From JACVRW01 sp963739095 (lineage in GTDB: Bacteria > Actinomycetota > Thermoleophilia > Solirubrobacterales > Thermoleophilaceae): a stretch of 64,000 nt of DNA. Below are positions 54,868 to 63,870 of this stretch, in pieces. Below the pieces are notes generated by a model. It was not told the origin of the DNA and searched no databases. It saw only the letters and a program-made list of their open reading frames with translations. Where the stretch lies: the NCBI GenBank assembly GCA_963739095.1, contig CAVTZF010000001.1, positions 1 to 64,000 of the forward strand. The letters are read 5' to 3'. Position numbers and translations under genes: made by a program. How positions within the stretch are numbered: position 1 is the first letter of the stretch; the number at the start of each line of letters is the position of its first letter.

Positions 54868-57760
54868 TTAGCCAGGCCGCTCGATGACGGCCACGAAGGC
54901 CTGCGGGCGCCACGCGAACGCCGACAGGCGAAGGCGCGTGGAGTGCCGCAGACCGAAGGCCGCGAGCGAGACGAGAAGTGCGAAGAGGGTGCTTCCGGCG
55001 GCGCCGCCGAAACCGCCTGCTGAGGCGGAGGACCCGGACGAGACCGGGAGCTGCTGCGGCGCGGGAGATCCGCCGCCTGCGGGCCCGGCTGCTGAGCTGG
55101 CCGCGACGGTGCCACCGGAGATGGCGACGGGGGCGGCGGAGAAGGTCGGTGAGAAGGGGTTGGTGAAGGCGGGGAAGCCGGGCAGGAAGCCGGCGGGGGC
55201 GTGCCCGGCGGCGGGGCCGTTCACGGTCGGCCGTTGCGGGGCGTGAAGCGGCCCCTGCGGAGCGAGCGGTGAAACCGGAAGGTCGAGGCTCGGGCCGCCC
55301 TGCGGCACGGACGGCCCGGAGGCCGGATGCTGGACCTGGGGTGCGCCTGAAACCGGCTGGGTGAAGCGATCCGCGACCGGGGGCAGCGAGGTGGTGAGCT
55401 TTCCGCCGGCCGGGCTGGGCGGGGCGGTCAGGTCTTCGACCACCGGCGCGACCGGGGCTACGACGTTGCCGATCACCGGCGCCAATGGTGTGGCCAGGTC
55501 CGCGACGATCGGCACCAACGGGTCGGTCACGGCCCCAACGATCGGCGCGAGCGGCTCGGTGATCGTCTCGACGATCGGCGCCAGCGGCTCGGTCACGTTC
55601 TCCAGGATCGGCACCAACGGGTCGGTCACGGCCCCAACGATTGGTGCCAGCGGCTCGGTGATCGTCTCGACGATCGGTGCCAGCGGCTCAGTGACGTTCT
55701 CCAGGATCGGCACAAGCGGCTCAGTGACCGCGCCGACCACCGGCACGAGCGGCTCGGTGATCGTCTCGACGATCGGCACGAGCGGCTCAGTCACGTTCTC
55801 CAGGATCGGCACAAGCGGCTCAGTGACCGCGCCGACCACCGGAGCAAGCGGATCGGTAATCGTCTCGACCACCGGCGCCAGTGGCTCGGTGATCTGGTCG
55901 ACGACGCGGTGCCAGCGGCTCGGTGATGCTCTCGAGCACCGGCACGAGGGGGTCGGTGATCTGGTCGACGAGCGGTGCCAGCGGCTCAGTCACGTTCTCC
56001 AGGATCGGCACAAGCGGCTCAGTGACCGCGCCGACCACAGGAGTAAGTGGATCAGTGATCTGCTCCACGACCGGCGCCAGTGGCTCGGCGACGTTCTCCA
56101 CGATCGGGAGGAGCGGGTCGGTGATCTGGTCGACCACCGGCGCCAGCGGCTCCGTAACGTCCTCGACGATCGGCGCCACTGGGTCGATGATGTCCTCGAC
56201 CGCCGGCACGAGCGGATCAGTGATCTGGCCGATCACCGGGACGAGTGGCTCGGTGACCTGGTCGACGACCGGGACCAGCGGCTCCGTGATCTGCTGCACG
56301 ACCGGCCCCAGCGGCTCGGTGATCTGCTCGACCACCGGAGCGAGTGGCTCGGTGACCTGCTCGACTGCCGGCTCGAGCGGCTCGGTGATCTGCTCGACTG
56401 CCGGCACGAGCGGCTCGGTGATCTGCTCGACCACCGGAGCGAGTGGCTCGGTGATCTCCTCGACCACCGGCGCCAGCGGCTCCGTGACGTCATCGACGAC
56501 CGGCGCCAACGGGTCAGTGAGGTCCTCGACCACCGACACGAGCGGATCGGTGCTCTCGACCACCGGCGCCAGCGTGGTCGTGGCCTGGTCCACGGTGGGC
56601 GCCAGCGGCGCGGTGATGTCTTCGGGTACCGGGACGACCGGGTCAGCCAGCTGCTCAACAACCTGGGTGAGCGGCTCGGTGATGTTCTCGACCACCGGAA
56701 CGAGTGGCTCGGCAATCTGATCGACCACCGGCGCCATCGGCTCGGTGATGTTCTCGAGCACCGGCAGAATGGGTTCCGTCGCCGGCTCCACCACCGGGGC
56801 GGGCGGCTCGACCTCGTCAACGACCGGCGCGAGCGGCTCAGTTACAGGCTCCAGCACCGGGGCGGGCGGCTCGACCTCGTCGACGACCGGCGCGAGCGGC
56901 TCAGTCGCGTCCTCCACGAGGGGCACGACGAGGTCGGCCGTCTGCTCGACCACCGTAGGCGGCTCAACGTCTTCGGCCACCGGCACGACCGGCTCGGCGG
57001 CCACCGGAGCCGGAGGATCATCGTTCTCTACGACCGGCGCCAGCGGCTCAGCAACATCCTCGACGACCGGCGCCACCGTCTCGGTCGCCTGCTCAACGAC
57101 CGGCGCCGGTGACGGGACCGCGACTGCTGGCGCTGCCGGCGAAGGCGCATCTTCGACGACAGGAGCGACGGCCTCGGTCGCTTCCTGCACGGCGGAGGGG
57201 GTCGGCTCACTGGTGGCCCCACCCTCCGGCGCCACCGGGTCGGTCGCCGGGGTCTGCGGACTGGCCGGAGCGGCAGGCGCGGGCTCGCTGCTCGGGGCGG
57301 GCGGCTCAGCCGGAGCTGTGGGCTCGACGGCCGAGGTATCCGGGGTGGGCTCAGCCGGAGCGGGCGGCGGCTCGACTGGGGCGGGCTCAGCCGGAGCGGG
57401 GGGCGGTTCAACGGCGGCCGGGACCTCCGGCGCCGGGGCCACAGGCTCCGTGACGGGTTCGACGGCCTCCGTGACCGCGCTCGTCGCTTGTTCGACAACG
57501 GGAGCGACAGTCTCAGTAACACCGGCGACGCCTGGCACCTGGCTGAAGGCCGCGGCCGGCATGACCAACAACAACACTGCAAGGGCGCCAAGCAGGCTGG
57601 CTACACGCGCGCTGGCGCTGGAGAGCGGGGTGTCCCGCCTTCGCCTGGGTGTTGTCTGAGAGGAATTCAAGGCCGCTACGGCTGGCTCGGCTCGTTGACG
57701 AACTGCCCTGGAGCGTTCCCCGATCGGAGCAACCCACACATCATTTACGCGCGTACGCAA
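54868..57760 (-). CDS. Large secreted repeat protein (11-residue V/P/E repeats), frameshifted near 55906
   Basis: About 963 residues after removing one base at 55905-55907, where 'gacgacgcggtgcc' interrupts the repeat pattern expected as 'gacgaccggtgcc'. Signal peptide at about residues 51-73 (VASLLGALAVLLLVMPAAAFS). A Pro/Ala/Glu-rich region (80-195) is followed by some fifty copies of VVEQITEPLAP-like units. The C-terminal 200 residues are Pro/Gly/Ser-rich and end in one TM helix and a basic tail (STLFALLVSLAAFGLRHSTRLRLSAFAWRPQAFVAVIERPG in two parts), i.e. surface anchored. The start is uncertain: TTG 57760 or TTG 57670. 75 bases before the recombinase-like gene. Confidence 0.75.
55430..57170 (-). 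repeat. Tandem 33-bp protein-coding repeats
   Basis: Roughly 50 units of 33 bases with drift, each encoding [VI]V-x-x-[IV]T-[ED]PL-[AV]P. The period is exact in most of the region. The array is coding, not CRISPR or satellite DNA: the changes are largely at positions that keep the amino-acid pattern. Confidence 0.85.
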
Positions 57761-57861
57761 CTTTTTTCATCCAGATTTGCCCGCTATTTGCGAATTTTTG
57801 AGGCCGTTTTCGCGGTCTTGGCCAGATCAGCGGTGGTCGTAGGGTGTCGCCGCGCCGGGCG

Positions 57862-58137
57862 TCACTGCTCGGACATGAGCGCTGCTTGCAGCTCGTGCAG
57901 GCCGAGCCCCTTGCGCAGATGGATGCGCTCGCCGTCGATATCGACCATGCCGCGTGACTTCAGGTAGTCGAGCTACTCGGCGGTCACGTCGCCAGGGGCG
58001 TAGCCGGCGCGGTCGAAGTCGCTTGTCACGGTGAACAGCTTTGCCCAGATGGCGACCGCACGCGCGCACGCCGGGCATGCAAGGTCAAGCGTCGCACGGT
58101 CGTTCAGGGGCTCCTGGCCGGAGCACGAGCAGGGTGC
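57862..58137 (-). pseudogene. Remnant of a small zinc-ribbon/winged-helix-like protein with internal stop
   Basis: The minus-strand frame reads CSCSGQEPLNDRATLDLACPACARAV (CxxC), then FTVTSDFDRAGYAPGDVTAE, a TAG at 57974-57976, and LDYLKSRGMVDIDGERIHLRKGLGLHELQAALMSEQ before a TGA. Sequence on both sides of the TAG looks coding (charged helices, no further stops), but no start codon is found: the frame begins immediately after the TGA of the SDR gene. So this is likely a decayed gene. The remaining 57761-57861 shows nothing recognisable. Confidence 0.45.
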
Positions 58138-58893
58138 TCACCGCGCTGCCAGCCACTGCTCGAACCCGGCGGCGACGATCCGCTCGTCGTGCACTCCGGC
58201 CGCCGCCGGCGATGCGAGCCAGACGATCGGCGGCCCCATGATCGCGGGCTCGAGCAGCCGCTCGCGGGCCTCCGCGGGGGTGTCGTCGGGGATCATCCCG
58301 GTCTCGGTGGCGCCGCCGGGGAGCAGCAGGTTCACCGTCACCGGGCTGTCGGCCAGGTCGGCCGCCATCACCCGCGACAACGCCTCGACCGCCGCCCCGG
58401 ACGGGCCGTAGGGCACGAAGCCTCGTCGCACCATGGTGGCCTCGCTCATCGAGATCATGACGACGCGGCCAGCGCCCTGCTCGAGCATCCGCGGCACGAC
58501 CTCGCGCGCCATGAGAAAACAGCCGGTCACCTTGGTCTCAAGCACGTCGCGGAAGCCGTCCGGTGGCACCTCCCAGAAGTGCTGCGGGTGCGACAGAAAG
58601 CGGGGGTTGACGGTGCGCATGCCAATGCCCGCGTTGTTGACAAGCAGGTCGATGCCCCCGAGGCGGTCCCAGATCTCCGCCACCCCGGCGGCGACGGCAA
58701 CCTCGTCGCGGGCGTCGAGCGCGAGGCCGAGGACGCCCCGGCCCAGGTCGGCGGCGGCGTGCCGGGCGCGCTCCGCGTCACGGCTGGTGATGGCCACGCG
58801 CGCGCCGGCGTCCACCAGTGCCCGGCTCATTGCCAGCCCGAGGCCGCTGGTGGCGCCGGTGACCAGCGCGCGGGTGGCGCCCAGCTCGGTCAC
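58138..58893 (-). CDS. Short-chain dehydrogenase/reductase, catalytic Lys replaced
   Basis: 251 residues. Classical SDR: ALVTGATSGLGLAMSRALVDAG (cofactor loop TGxxxGLG), DLLVNNAGIGMRT (NNAG), VVMISMSEATMVRRGFVPYGPSGAAVEALSRVMAADLADSPVTVNLLLPGG. The position of the YxxxK lysine is Gly (YGPSG), while Ser and Tyr remain, so oxidoreductase activity is doubtful. NAD(P)(H) binding is likely. Gene is single, upstream neighbours convergent or separate. Confidence 0.82.
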   Translation of the reverse strand: MTELGATRALVTGATSGLGLAMSRALVDAGARVAITSRDAERARHAAADLGRGVLGLALDARDEVAVAAGVAEIWDRLGGIDLLVNNAGIGMRTVNPRFLSHPQHFWEVPPDGFRDVLETKVTGCFLMAREVVPRMLEQGAGRVVMISMSEATMVRRGFVPYGPSGAAVEALSRVMAADLADSPVTVNLLLPGGATETGMIPDDTPAEARERLLEPAIMGPPIVWLASPAAAGVHDERIVAAGFEQWLAAR

Positions 58894-58947
58894 GCGGTTC
58901 GCAGCCTACTGACGGTCCTCACGCTCGAGGCCGGGCGTCTGGTACCG

Positions 58948-59508
58948 CTAACCCGGCAGCAACCCCTCGCGGTAGCGCGTCGGCCGCGGCGGCTCGAAGC
59001 GCCCGTACGCGACGCCACCGTCCTGGGTGTCCTCGGGCGAGCTCGCGTTGTGGCGGGCGGCGACCTGATCAGCCATGTAGTACCCCCACGGGCCGTCCTT
59101 CTGGAACTGCCGCGACGACGCGCACAGGACCACGCACGGCCCGTCGCCGGCGCCGACGAGCGCATGGCGTGTCTCCGGCGGGCAGTGCACGAAGTCCCAC
59201 TGCTTCAGCGGGCGCTCCTCGCCCTCGACGATCAGCAGAACCTCGCCCGCGAGCACGAGGAAGTCCTCCTGTTCCGTCTCCCAGTGATAGATCGCGTTCG
59301 GCTCGCCCGGCGGGAGCACCCGGATCGACATGCCGAGCATCGGGAAGAACGTCTCCGCCTCGTACTCGTCGCTGCCTGTGAGCGGCAGGTTGTGGCCGCG
59401 GCCGGGATTCTCGAACCAGCGCGCATCGCGCGCGTTCATGACGAACCAGCCCGTGCTCGCCGGTACGAGCCCGGCCTCGGTCCGCCTGAGCTCTGCCTCG
59501 GGGACCAC
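58948..59508 (-). CDS. Cupin-domain protein
   Basis: 186 residues from a GTG that overlaps the TAG of the exonuclease gene (TAGTG). A single cupin: YHWETEQEDFLVLAGEVLLIVEGEERPLKQWDFVHCPPETRHALVGAGDGPCVVLCAS, with the metal motif changed to H-x-E-x-E...H. N-terminal EAGLVPASTGWFVMNARDARWF resembles uncharacterised actinobacterial cupins. Enzymatic role unknown. Coupled to the exonuclease gene. Confidence 0.78.
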   Translation of the reverse strand: MVPEAELRRTEAGLVPASTGWFVMNARDARWFENPGRGHNLPLTGSDEYEAETFFPMLGMSIRVLPPGEPNAIYHWETEQEDFLVLAGEVLLIVEGEERPLKQWDFVHCPPETRHALVGAGDGPCVVLCASSRQFQKDGPWGYYMADQVAARHNASSPEDTQDGGVAYGRFEPPRPTRYREGLLPG

Positions 59509-60365
59509 TAGCTGTCGCCCTCGACTCGCGCCGCCAGCCGGTCCATCCCTCGCTCGCGCGCCGCCGCGGCTGCGCCGGCGCGGTCGAGCTCGCGGTCGGG
59601 CGGAAGCTCGACGTCGACGTCGCGCAGGGTCGCGATGTCCTTGAAGCGGAGCAGCTCGTCGCGCTGGGAGGTGAGGGCCGTGCGCACGCGCGGCTTGGTC
59701 TCGCGCAACGCCCCGTCGAGCGCGGCCTCGAGCGAGCCGTGGCGCTTCAGCAGGTCGGCCGCCCCCTTCTCTCCGATTCCCTTCGCGCCGGGGATGCCGT
59801 CGGAGGGGTCGCCGCGCAGCGCGATGAAGTCGGGAACGAGCTCGGGTGGCACGCCGTAACGCCGCTTGACCTCGGCGGGATCGATCGCCTCGGCGCCACG
59901 GCCACCGGTGCGCACGTAGAGGATCGTCACGCGGTCGGTGGCGCACTGGAACATGTCGCGGTCGCCTGTCATGACGAGCACGCTGCCGCCCCCGTCGGCC
60001 TCGCGGCTGGCGTAGGAGCCGAGCAGGTCGTCCGCTTCGAGGTCGTCGCTCACGGTGACGGTCCAGCCGAACGCGCCGAAGAAGTCGGGCGAGTCGGCGA
60101 ACTGAGGCGAGAGGTCGTCGGGCACCTCGGGCCGCTCGGCGTGGTAGCCGTCGAACAGCTCGAGCCGGTAGTCGGCGGCGTCCGGGCCGAAGCAGAGGAC
60201 GACCGCGCGTGGCGAGTGCTCCTCGACCTCGCGCAGGATCAGGTTGGCTGTGCCGAGCAGGGCATTGACGGGGCGCCCGTCCTTGCCGGTGATCGAGTCG
60301 GGCAGCGCGTAGAAGGCGCGGAAGAGCATCGAGGGCGCGTCGACGACGAGAAGAGGTCCTGACAT
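59508..60365 (-). CDS. 5'-3' exonuclease (PolI N-terminal-like FEN domain)
   Basis: 285 residues from the ATG of MSGPLLVVDAPSMLFRAFYALPD. Motifs: VVDAPSMLFRAFYALP, GTANLILREVEE, VVLCFGPDAADYR, DDLEADDLLGSYA, SVLVMTGDRDMFQ, VRRYGVPPELVPDFIALRGDPSDGIPGAKGIGEKGAADLLKRHGSLE (H3TH). A stand-alone flap/exonuclease without polymerase, as in many actinobacteria; removes RNA primers or processes flaps. The start overlaps the divergent uracil glycosylase frame. Confidence 0.9.
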   Translation of the reverse strand: MSGPLLVVDAPSMLFRAFYALPDSITGKDGRPVNALLGTANLILREVEEHSPRAVVLCFGPDAADYRLELFDGYHAERPEVPDDLSPQFADSPDFFGAFGWTVTVSDDLEADDLLGSYASREADGGGSVLVMTGDRDMFQCATDRVTILYVRTGGRGAEAIDPAEVKRRYGVPPELVPDFIALRGDPSDGIPGAKGIGEKGAADLLKRHGSLEAALDGALRETKPRVRTALTSQRDELLRFKDIATLRDVDVELPPDRELDRAGAAAAARERGMDRLAARVEGDS

Positions 60366-60429
60366 GCCCCGCACGCTAGCCCGTCGGCCGGGTTTCCGGT
60401 GCCCTGCCGGGTGGGTAGCCCCGGGTGAG

Positions 60430-61071
60430 GTGCCGGAGCCGAACGACGCCAGGCCGTTCCTGCCCGAGCGGAGCTCTCTCAAGGCCCTGCGTGAGGCGGC
60501 CGCGGACTGCAAGGGCTGCCACCTGTGGCAGCACGCCACCCAGACCGTCTTCGGCGAGGGCCTGAAGCGCTCACGCCTGATGCTGGTGGGCGAGCAGCCG
60601 GGTGACGTGGAGGACCGCGCCGGCCGCCCCTTCGTCGGTCCCGCGAGCCGCGAGCTCGACCGGGCACTGGAGGCGGCCGGCATCGAGCGCCGCGAGGCCT
60701 ACCTCACGAACGTCGTCAAGCACTTCAAGTTCGAGCAGCGCGGCCGCCGTCGCATCCACCAGACGCCCAAGCGCTTCGAGGTCGAGGCCTGTCGCCCGTG
60801 GCTAGAGCGGGAGCTCGAGGCGGTCCGCCCGGAGGCGCTCGTCCTTCTCGGCGCGACCGCCGCGAAGGCGCTCTTCGGCAGCGGTTTCCGCGTCACGGCG
60901 CACCGTGGCGAGCTGCTCGACTCGGAGCTCGCGGAGATCGTCACAGCCACCGTCCATCCGTCCTCGATCCTGCGCGGTCCGGACGAGGACCGCGAGGCCA
61001 ATCGCGAGGCGCTCGTCGCAGACCTGCGCGTGGTGGCGCGGGCGCTCGATGAATCCGGCGGCGGCCGCTAG
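60430..61071 (+). CDS. UdgX-type uracil-DNA glycosylase
   Basis: 213 residues from GTG 60430; an ATG at 60364 would overlap the start codon of the divergent exonuclease and adds unlikely sequence. Family 4-like UDG: CKGCHLW (iron-sulfur Cys), LMLVGEQPGDVEDRAGRPFVGPAS, YLTNVVKHFKFEQRGRRRIHQTPKRFEVEACRPW, VLLGATAAKALFG and ATVHPSSILR. The GEQPGDxED motif and the R-rich loop RRRIHQTP, with the His that bonds covalently to the abasic site, are diagnostic of UdgX, which traps uracil-DNA. The remaining two Fe-S Cys include the one in EACRPW. Confidence 0.88.
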   Translation: MPEPNDARPFLPERSSLKALREAAADCKGCHLWQHATQTVFGEGLKRSRLMLVGEQPGDVEDRAGRPFVGPASRELDRALEAAGIERREAYLTNVVKHFKFEQRGRRRIHQTPKRFEVEACRPWLERELEAVRPEALVLLGATAAKALFGSGFRVTAHRGELLDSELAEIVTATVHPSSILRGPDEDREANREALVADLRVVARALDESGGGR

Positions 61072-61112
61072 TCACATAAGGGAGCGAACCAGAGACAAGC
61101 GGAGGTACCGGA

Positions 61113-61859
61113 ATGTTGCTGCAGGACAAGAACGCCGTCATCTACGGGGCGGGCGGCGGGATCGGCGGCGCCATGGCGCGCGCTTTCGCGGCCGAGGGAG
61201 CCAGGGTGTTCCTCACCGGCCGCACCCGCGAGAAGCTCGACGCGCTCGCCCAGCAGATCGGGGACGCCGCGGAGGTCGCGACCTTCGACGCAACCGACAA
61301 GCGGGCGGTCGACGAGCACGCCGATGCCGTCGCCGCCGAGGGCGGGCTGCACGTCTCGGTCAACGTGATCGCGCATCCGACGAAGCACGGGACGCCGATG
61401 GTCGAGATGGACGTGGATGAGTTCCTCCAGCCGATCCAGCAGGCCGTGCGGAGCAACTTCCTGACGGCCGCAGCGGCCGCTCGTCACATGAAGCGACAGG
61501 GCGGCGGCGGGGTGATCCTGTTCTTCGGGGGCCACGGCGACCCGATGCGCGACTACTACCTCGGCGGCACACAGGTGGCGTTCGAGGCGCTCGAGTCGAT
61601 GCGCCGTCAGCTCTCAGCGGAGCTCGGCAAGGACGGCATCCGCGCGGTCACGCTGCGCAGCGGCGGCGTCCCCGACTCGCTGCCGACGGACTTCGACGGC
61701 CGTGACGCAATCGTCGACGGCATCGTGGCCGAGACCATGCTCGGCCGCGCCGCCACCTACGAGGACGTCGGCAACGCCGCCGTCTTCGCTGCATCGGACA
61801 AGGGCCGGATGATGACGGCGGCCACCATCAACGTGAGCTGCGGCGCGCTCGTCGACTGA
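61113..61859 (+). CDS. SDR-family protein lacking the usual catalytic motif
   Basis: 248 residues. N-terminal NAVIYGAGGGIGGAMARAFAAEGARVFLTGR gives a Rossmann loop GAGGGIG; VNVIAH replaces NNAG, and the active-site region reads GHGDPMRDYYLGGTQVAFEALESMRRQLSAEL with Tyr but no Lys four positions on. C-terminal TAATINVSCGALVD is normal for FabG-like SDRs. A non-catalytic or altered enzyme. A strong SD (GGAGG) precedes the ATG. Confidence 0.8.
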   Translation: MLLQDKNAVIYGAGGGIGGAMARAFAAEGARVFLTGRTREKLDALAQQIGDAAEVATFDATDKRAVDEHADAVAAEGGLHVSVNVIAHPTKHGTPMVEMDVDEFLQPIQQAVRSNFLTAAAAARHMKRQGGGGVILFFGGHGDPMRDYYLGGTQVAFEALESMRRQLSAELGKDGIRAVTLRSGGVPDSLPTDFDGRDAIVDGIVAETMLGRAATYEDVGNAAVFAASDKGRMMTAATINVSCGALVD

Positions 61860-61862
61860 GGC

Positions 61863-62705
61863 TTAGGACGACGCGCGCAGAGCGCGCGAGCGCTCCGCAA
61901 CCGGCTGGAGGAAGTCTGGGAGCGGGCGGACGAGCCCGCGGCCCGTCTCGCGCTCCCAGATCTGCTCCAGCTGCGCGAGGTGCTCGTCCATGACCTGGTC
62001 GATCAGCTCGAAGTCGGCAGACCGGATCGCCGCCAGGGTGCGCTCGTGGATCGAGATCACCCAGTCGGGGACGAGCGGGGCGTGCACCGCCATGTCGCGC
62101 GCGATCTCGAGCTGGCGCAGCACGCTGCGCATGAGCTGTACGACCGTCGAGTTGCGCGTGGCGCGCGCCATCGCCAGGTGGAACTTGAGGTCGAGCTGCA
62201 GGAAGAGGTCCTCGTGGCGAAGGAAGTCGTCGTCCGCCGCCAGCTCGCGCTTGCGCTCGATCAGCGCGGCGAGCGCGGCGAAGTCGTCCTCGCTCGCGTG
62301 GACGGCGGCGAGCTGAGCGACACGCGGCTCGAGCAGCCGGCGGGCCTCGAGCACACCGGCCACCTCGCTCACGCGGATCGCCTGGCGTGAGCGCACCAGC
62401 TCGCGGGGGATCAGCTCCGAGCTGACGAAGATGCCGCCCGACTGGCCGCGCCGGACGTCGAGGACGCCGGCCTCGGCCAGCGTCCGGACCGCCTCGCGCA
62501 GCGTCGGCCGGCTGATGCGCATCTGAGCGGCGAGCTCGCGCTCGGACGGGAGGCGGTCGCCGATGTGCAGGTCGCCCGACTTGATCTTCTCGGCGATCTG
62601 CTCGACGGCCTCCTCGAACGTCCTGCGCGATGACACAGGTTCGAACGTGCGCTCCAAACCGACTCCACTATAGGCAGGGGTGTCCGCCAGGAGCGGCGCT
62701 CTCAT
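61863..62705 (-). CDS. FadR/GntR-family transcriptional regulator
   Basis: 280 residues from the ATG at 62705, overlapping the dehydrogenase stop by 4 bases. The HTH is clear: VEQIAEKIKSGDLHIGDRLPSERELAAQMRISRPTLREAVRTLAEAGVLDVRRGQSGGIFV (about 34-95), followed by an all-helical FCD domain (LLEPRVAQLAAVHASEDDF, HLAMARATRNSTVVQLM, EHRR-like DQVMDEHLAQL) with probable metal-binding His. Likely regulates the branched-chain amino acid dehydrogenase with which it is co-transcribed. Confidence 0.9.
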   Translation of the reverse strand: MRAPLLADTPAYSGVGLERTFEPVSSRRTFEEAVEQIAEKIKSGDLHIGDRLPSERELAAQMRISRPTLREAVRTLAEAGVLDVRRGQSGGIFVSSELIPRELVRSRQAIRVSEVAGVLEARRLLEPRVAQLAAVHASEDDFAALAALIERKRELAADDDFLRHEDLFLQLDLKFHLAMARATRNSTVVQLMRSVLRQLEIARDMAVHAPLVPDWVISIHERTLAAIRSADFELIDQVMDEHLAQLEQIWERETGRGLVRPLPDFLQPVAERSRALRASS

Positions 62706-63778
62706 GGCCGCGCGGCCGCGATCCGCTCGAGCGCCTGGCGCTCGGCGACCTCGATCGGGGGAGACCCCTCCAGCTGCGCCGTCTCGATCGCAAGATCGAG
62801 CCGGTCCATGGCACCGGCGATCAGCTCTGCCTCGCTCGGTCCGTGCGCGCCGTACCACTCGAGCGACACATGGATCAGCCCACCGCAGTTGGCCAGGAAA
62901 TCGGGCACGAAGAGGATGCCGCGCTCGTTCAGGATGCGGGCCGTGGCGCGCGTGTCGAGCGGGTTGTTCGCCGCGCCGGCCACGACGCGGCAGTCGAGCG
63001 AGCGCGCCATGCGCTCGCCGATCATCCCGCCGGCGGCGCAGGGGGCGAGCACGTCCAGCGGCGCCGCCATCACCTCCTCGGCCGAGCCGGCGATCCGCCC
63101 TCCGTACTCCGCTCGGAAGCGCTCACCGCGCAGCGCGTCGAGGTCGTAGGCGAGGATCTCCGCGCCGCCCATGCTCAGCTTCGCGGCGAGCACCGAGCCG
63201 ACCTTGCCGAGCCCGACCACCCCGATGCGGCGACCGTCGAGCTCCGCCGAGCCGGTGGCCGACGCGAGACCGCGCAGCAGCGCCTGGAAGACGGTCTCGG
63301 CCGTGACGGGGGAGGGATCGCCACCGCCGCCGTTCTCGACCGAGCGGCCTACCGCGAAGCGCGTGAACTGGGACATGAAGTCCATGTCGGCGCAGGTCGT
63401 GCCGATGTCCTCGGCCGTCACGTAGGCGCCCTTCAGCCCGTCGATGACGTGAGCCGCGCCCTCGAGCCGCGCATGGCGCAGCTCTTCGTTGCCGTCGTCG
63501 ATCATGACCGCCTTGCCGCCGCCCAGGTCGAGGCCCGCCGCCGACGCCTTCAGCGTCATCGTGCGCGACAGCCGCATGACGTCGTCGAGCGCCTCCTTGA
63601 GCCCTCCGGCGTAGCTCTTCAGGCGCATCCCGCCGAGCGACGGGCCGAGCACGGTGGAGTGGACGGCGACGATCAGCCGCAGCCCGGTCTCGCCGTCCTG
63701 GCGGATGACGATCTGCTCGTGATCGTCGTCCGCAAGCGAGATGTTCCGGCGCTGAGCGGCCTGGGTAGCAATGGTCAT
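62702..63778 (-). CDS. Leucine/valine dehydrogenase (Glu/Leu/Phe/Val dehydrogenase family)
   Basis: 358 residues. Oxidatively deaminates branched-chain amino acids using NAD+. Motifs: VAVHSTVLGPSLGGMRLKSY, MTLKASAAGLDLGGGKAVMI with the catalytic Lys, AEDIGTTCADMDFM, and the NAD domain RIGVVGLGKVGSVLAAKL; ANNPLDTRATARILNERGILFVPDFLANCGG. Length and sequence fit the leucine/valine rather than glutamate dehydrogenase group. Transcription starts very near its ATG (see promoter). Together with the FadR-type gene it suggests branched-chain amino-acid catabolism. Confidence 0.9.
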   Translation of the reverse strand: MTIATQAAQRRNISLADDDHEQIVIRQDGETGLRLIVAVHSTVLGPSLGGMRLKSYAGGLKEALDDVMRLSRTMTLKASAAGLDLGGGKAVMIDDGNEELRHARLEGAAHVIDGLKGAYVTAEDIGTTCADMDFMSQFTRFAVGRSVENGGGGDPSPVTAETVFQALLRGLASATGSAELDGRRIGVVGLGKVGSVLAAKLSMGGAEILAYDLDALRGERFRAEYGGRIAGSAEEVMAAPLDVLAPCAAGGMIGERMARSLDCRVVAGAANNPLDTRATARILNERGILFVPDFLANCGGLIHVSLEWYGAHGPSEAELIAGAMDRLDLAIETAQLEGSPPIEVAERQALERIAAARP

Positions 63779-63786
63779 GTAGATTG

Positions 63787-63815
63787 ACCTTATACCGGGT
63801 CCGCGTTTCCTTCAA
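63787..63815 (-). promoter_or_regulatory. Promoter of the leucine/valine dehydrogenase operon
   Basis: On the minus strand, TTGAAG (63810-63815), a 17-base spacer and TAAGGT (63787-63792), 8 bases before the ATG. The expected transcript start is within a few bases of the ATG, i.e. leaderless or nearly so. Confidence 0.65.
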
Positions 63816-63870
63816 CCCGCGAAACATCGAGCATAGAGCGGGTTACGGACAGAATTGGCCCGGTGAATCG

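Noticed and set aside
55361..57112. Long plus-strand frame with GSVIWSTTGASGSVT-like repeats opposite the repeat protein
   Set aside because: It mirrors the 33-bp repeats on the other strand, has no signal or ribosome site, and disappears at the repeat edges; the minus strand has signal peptide and C-terminal anchor.
55430..57170. CRISPR-like regular repeats
   Set aside because: 33-base period has no unique spacers and the repeats encode a continuous protein pattern.
57827..58078. 83-residue Arg-rich minus-strand frame
   Set aside because: Arg-rich composition typical of a GC-rich shadow frame; the neighbouring frame with CxxC and helices is the better candidate.
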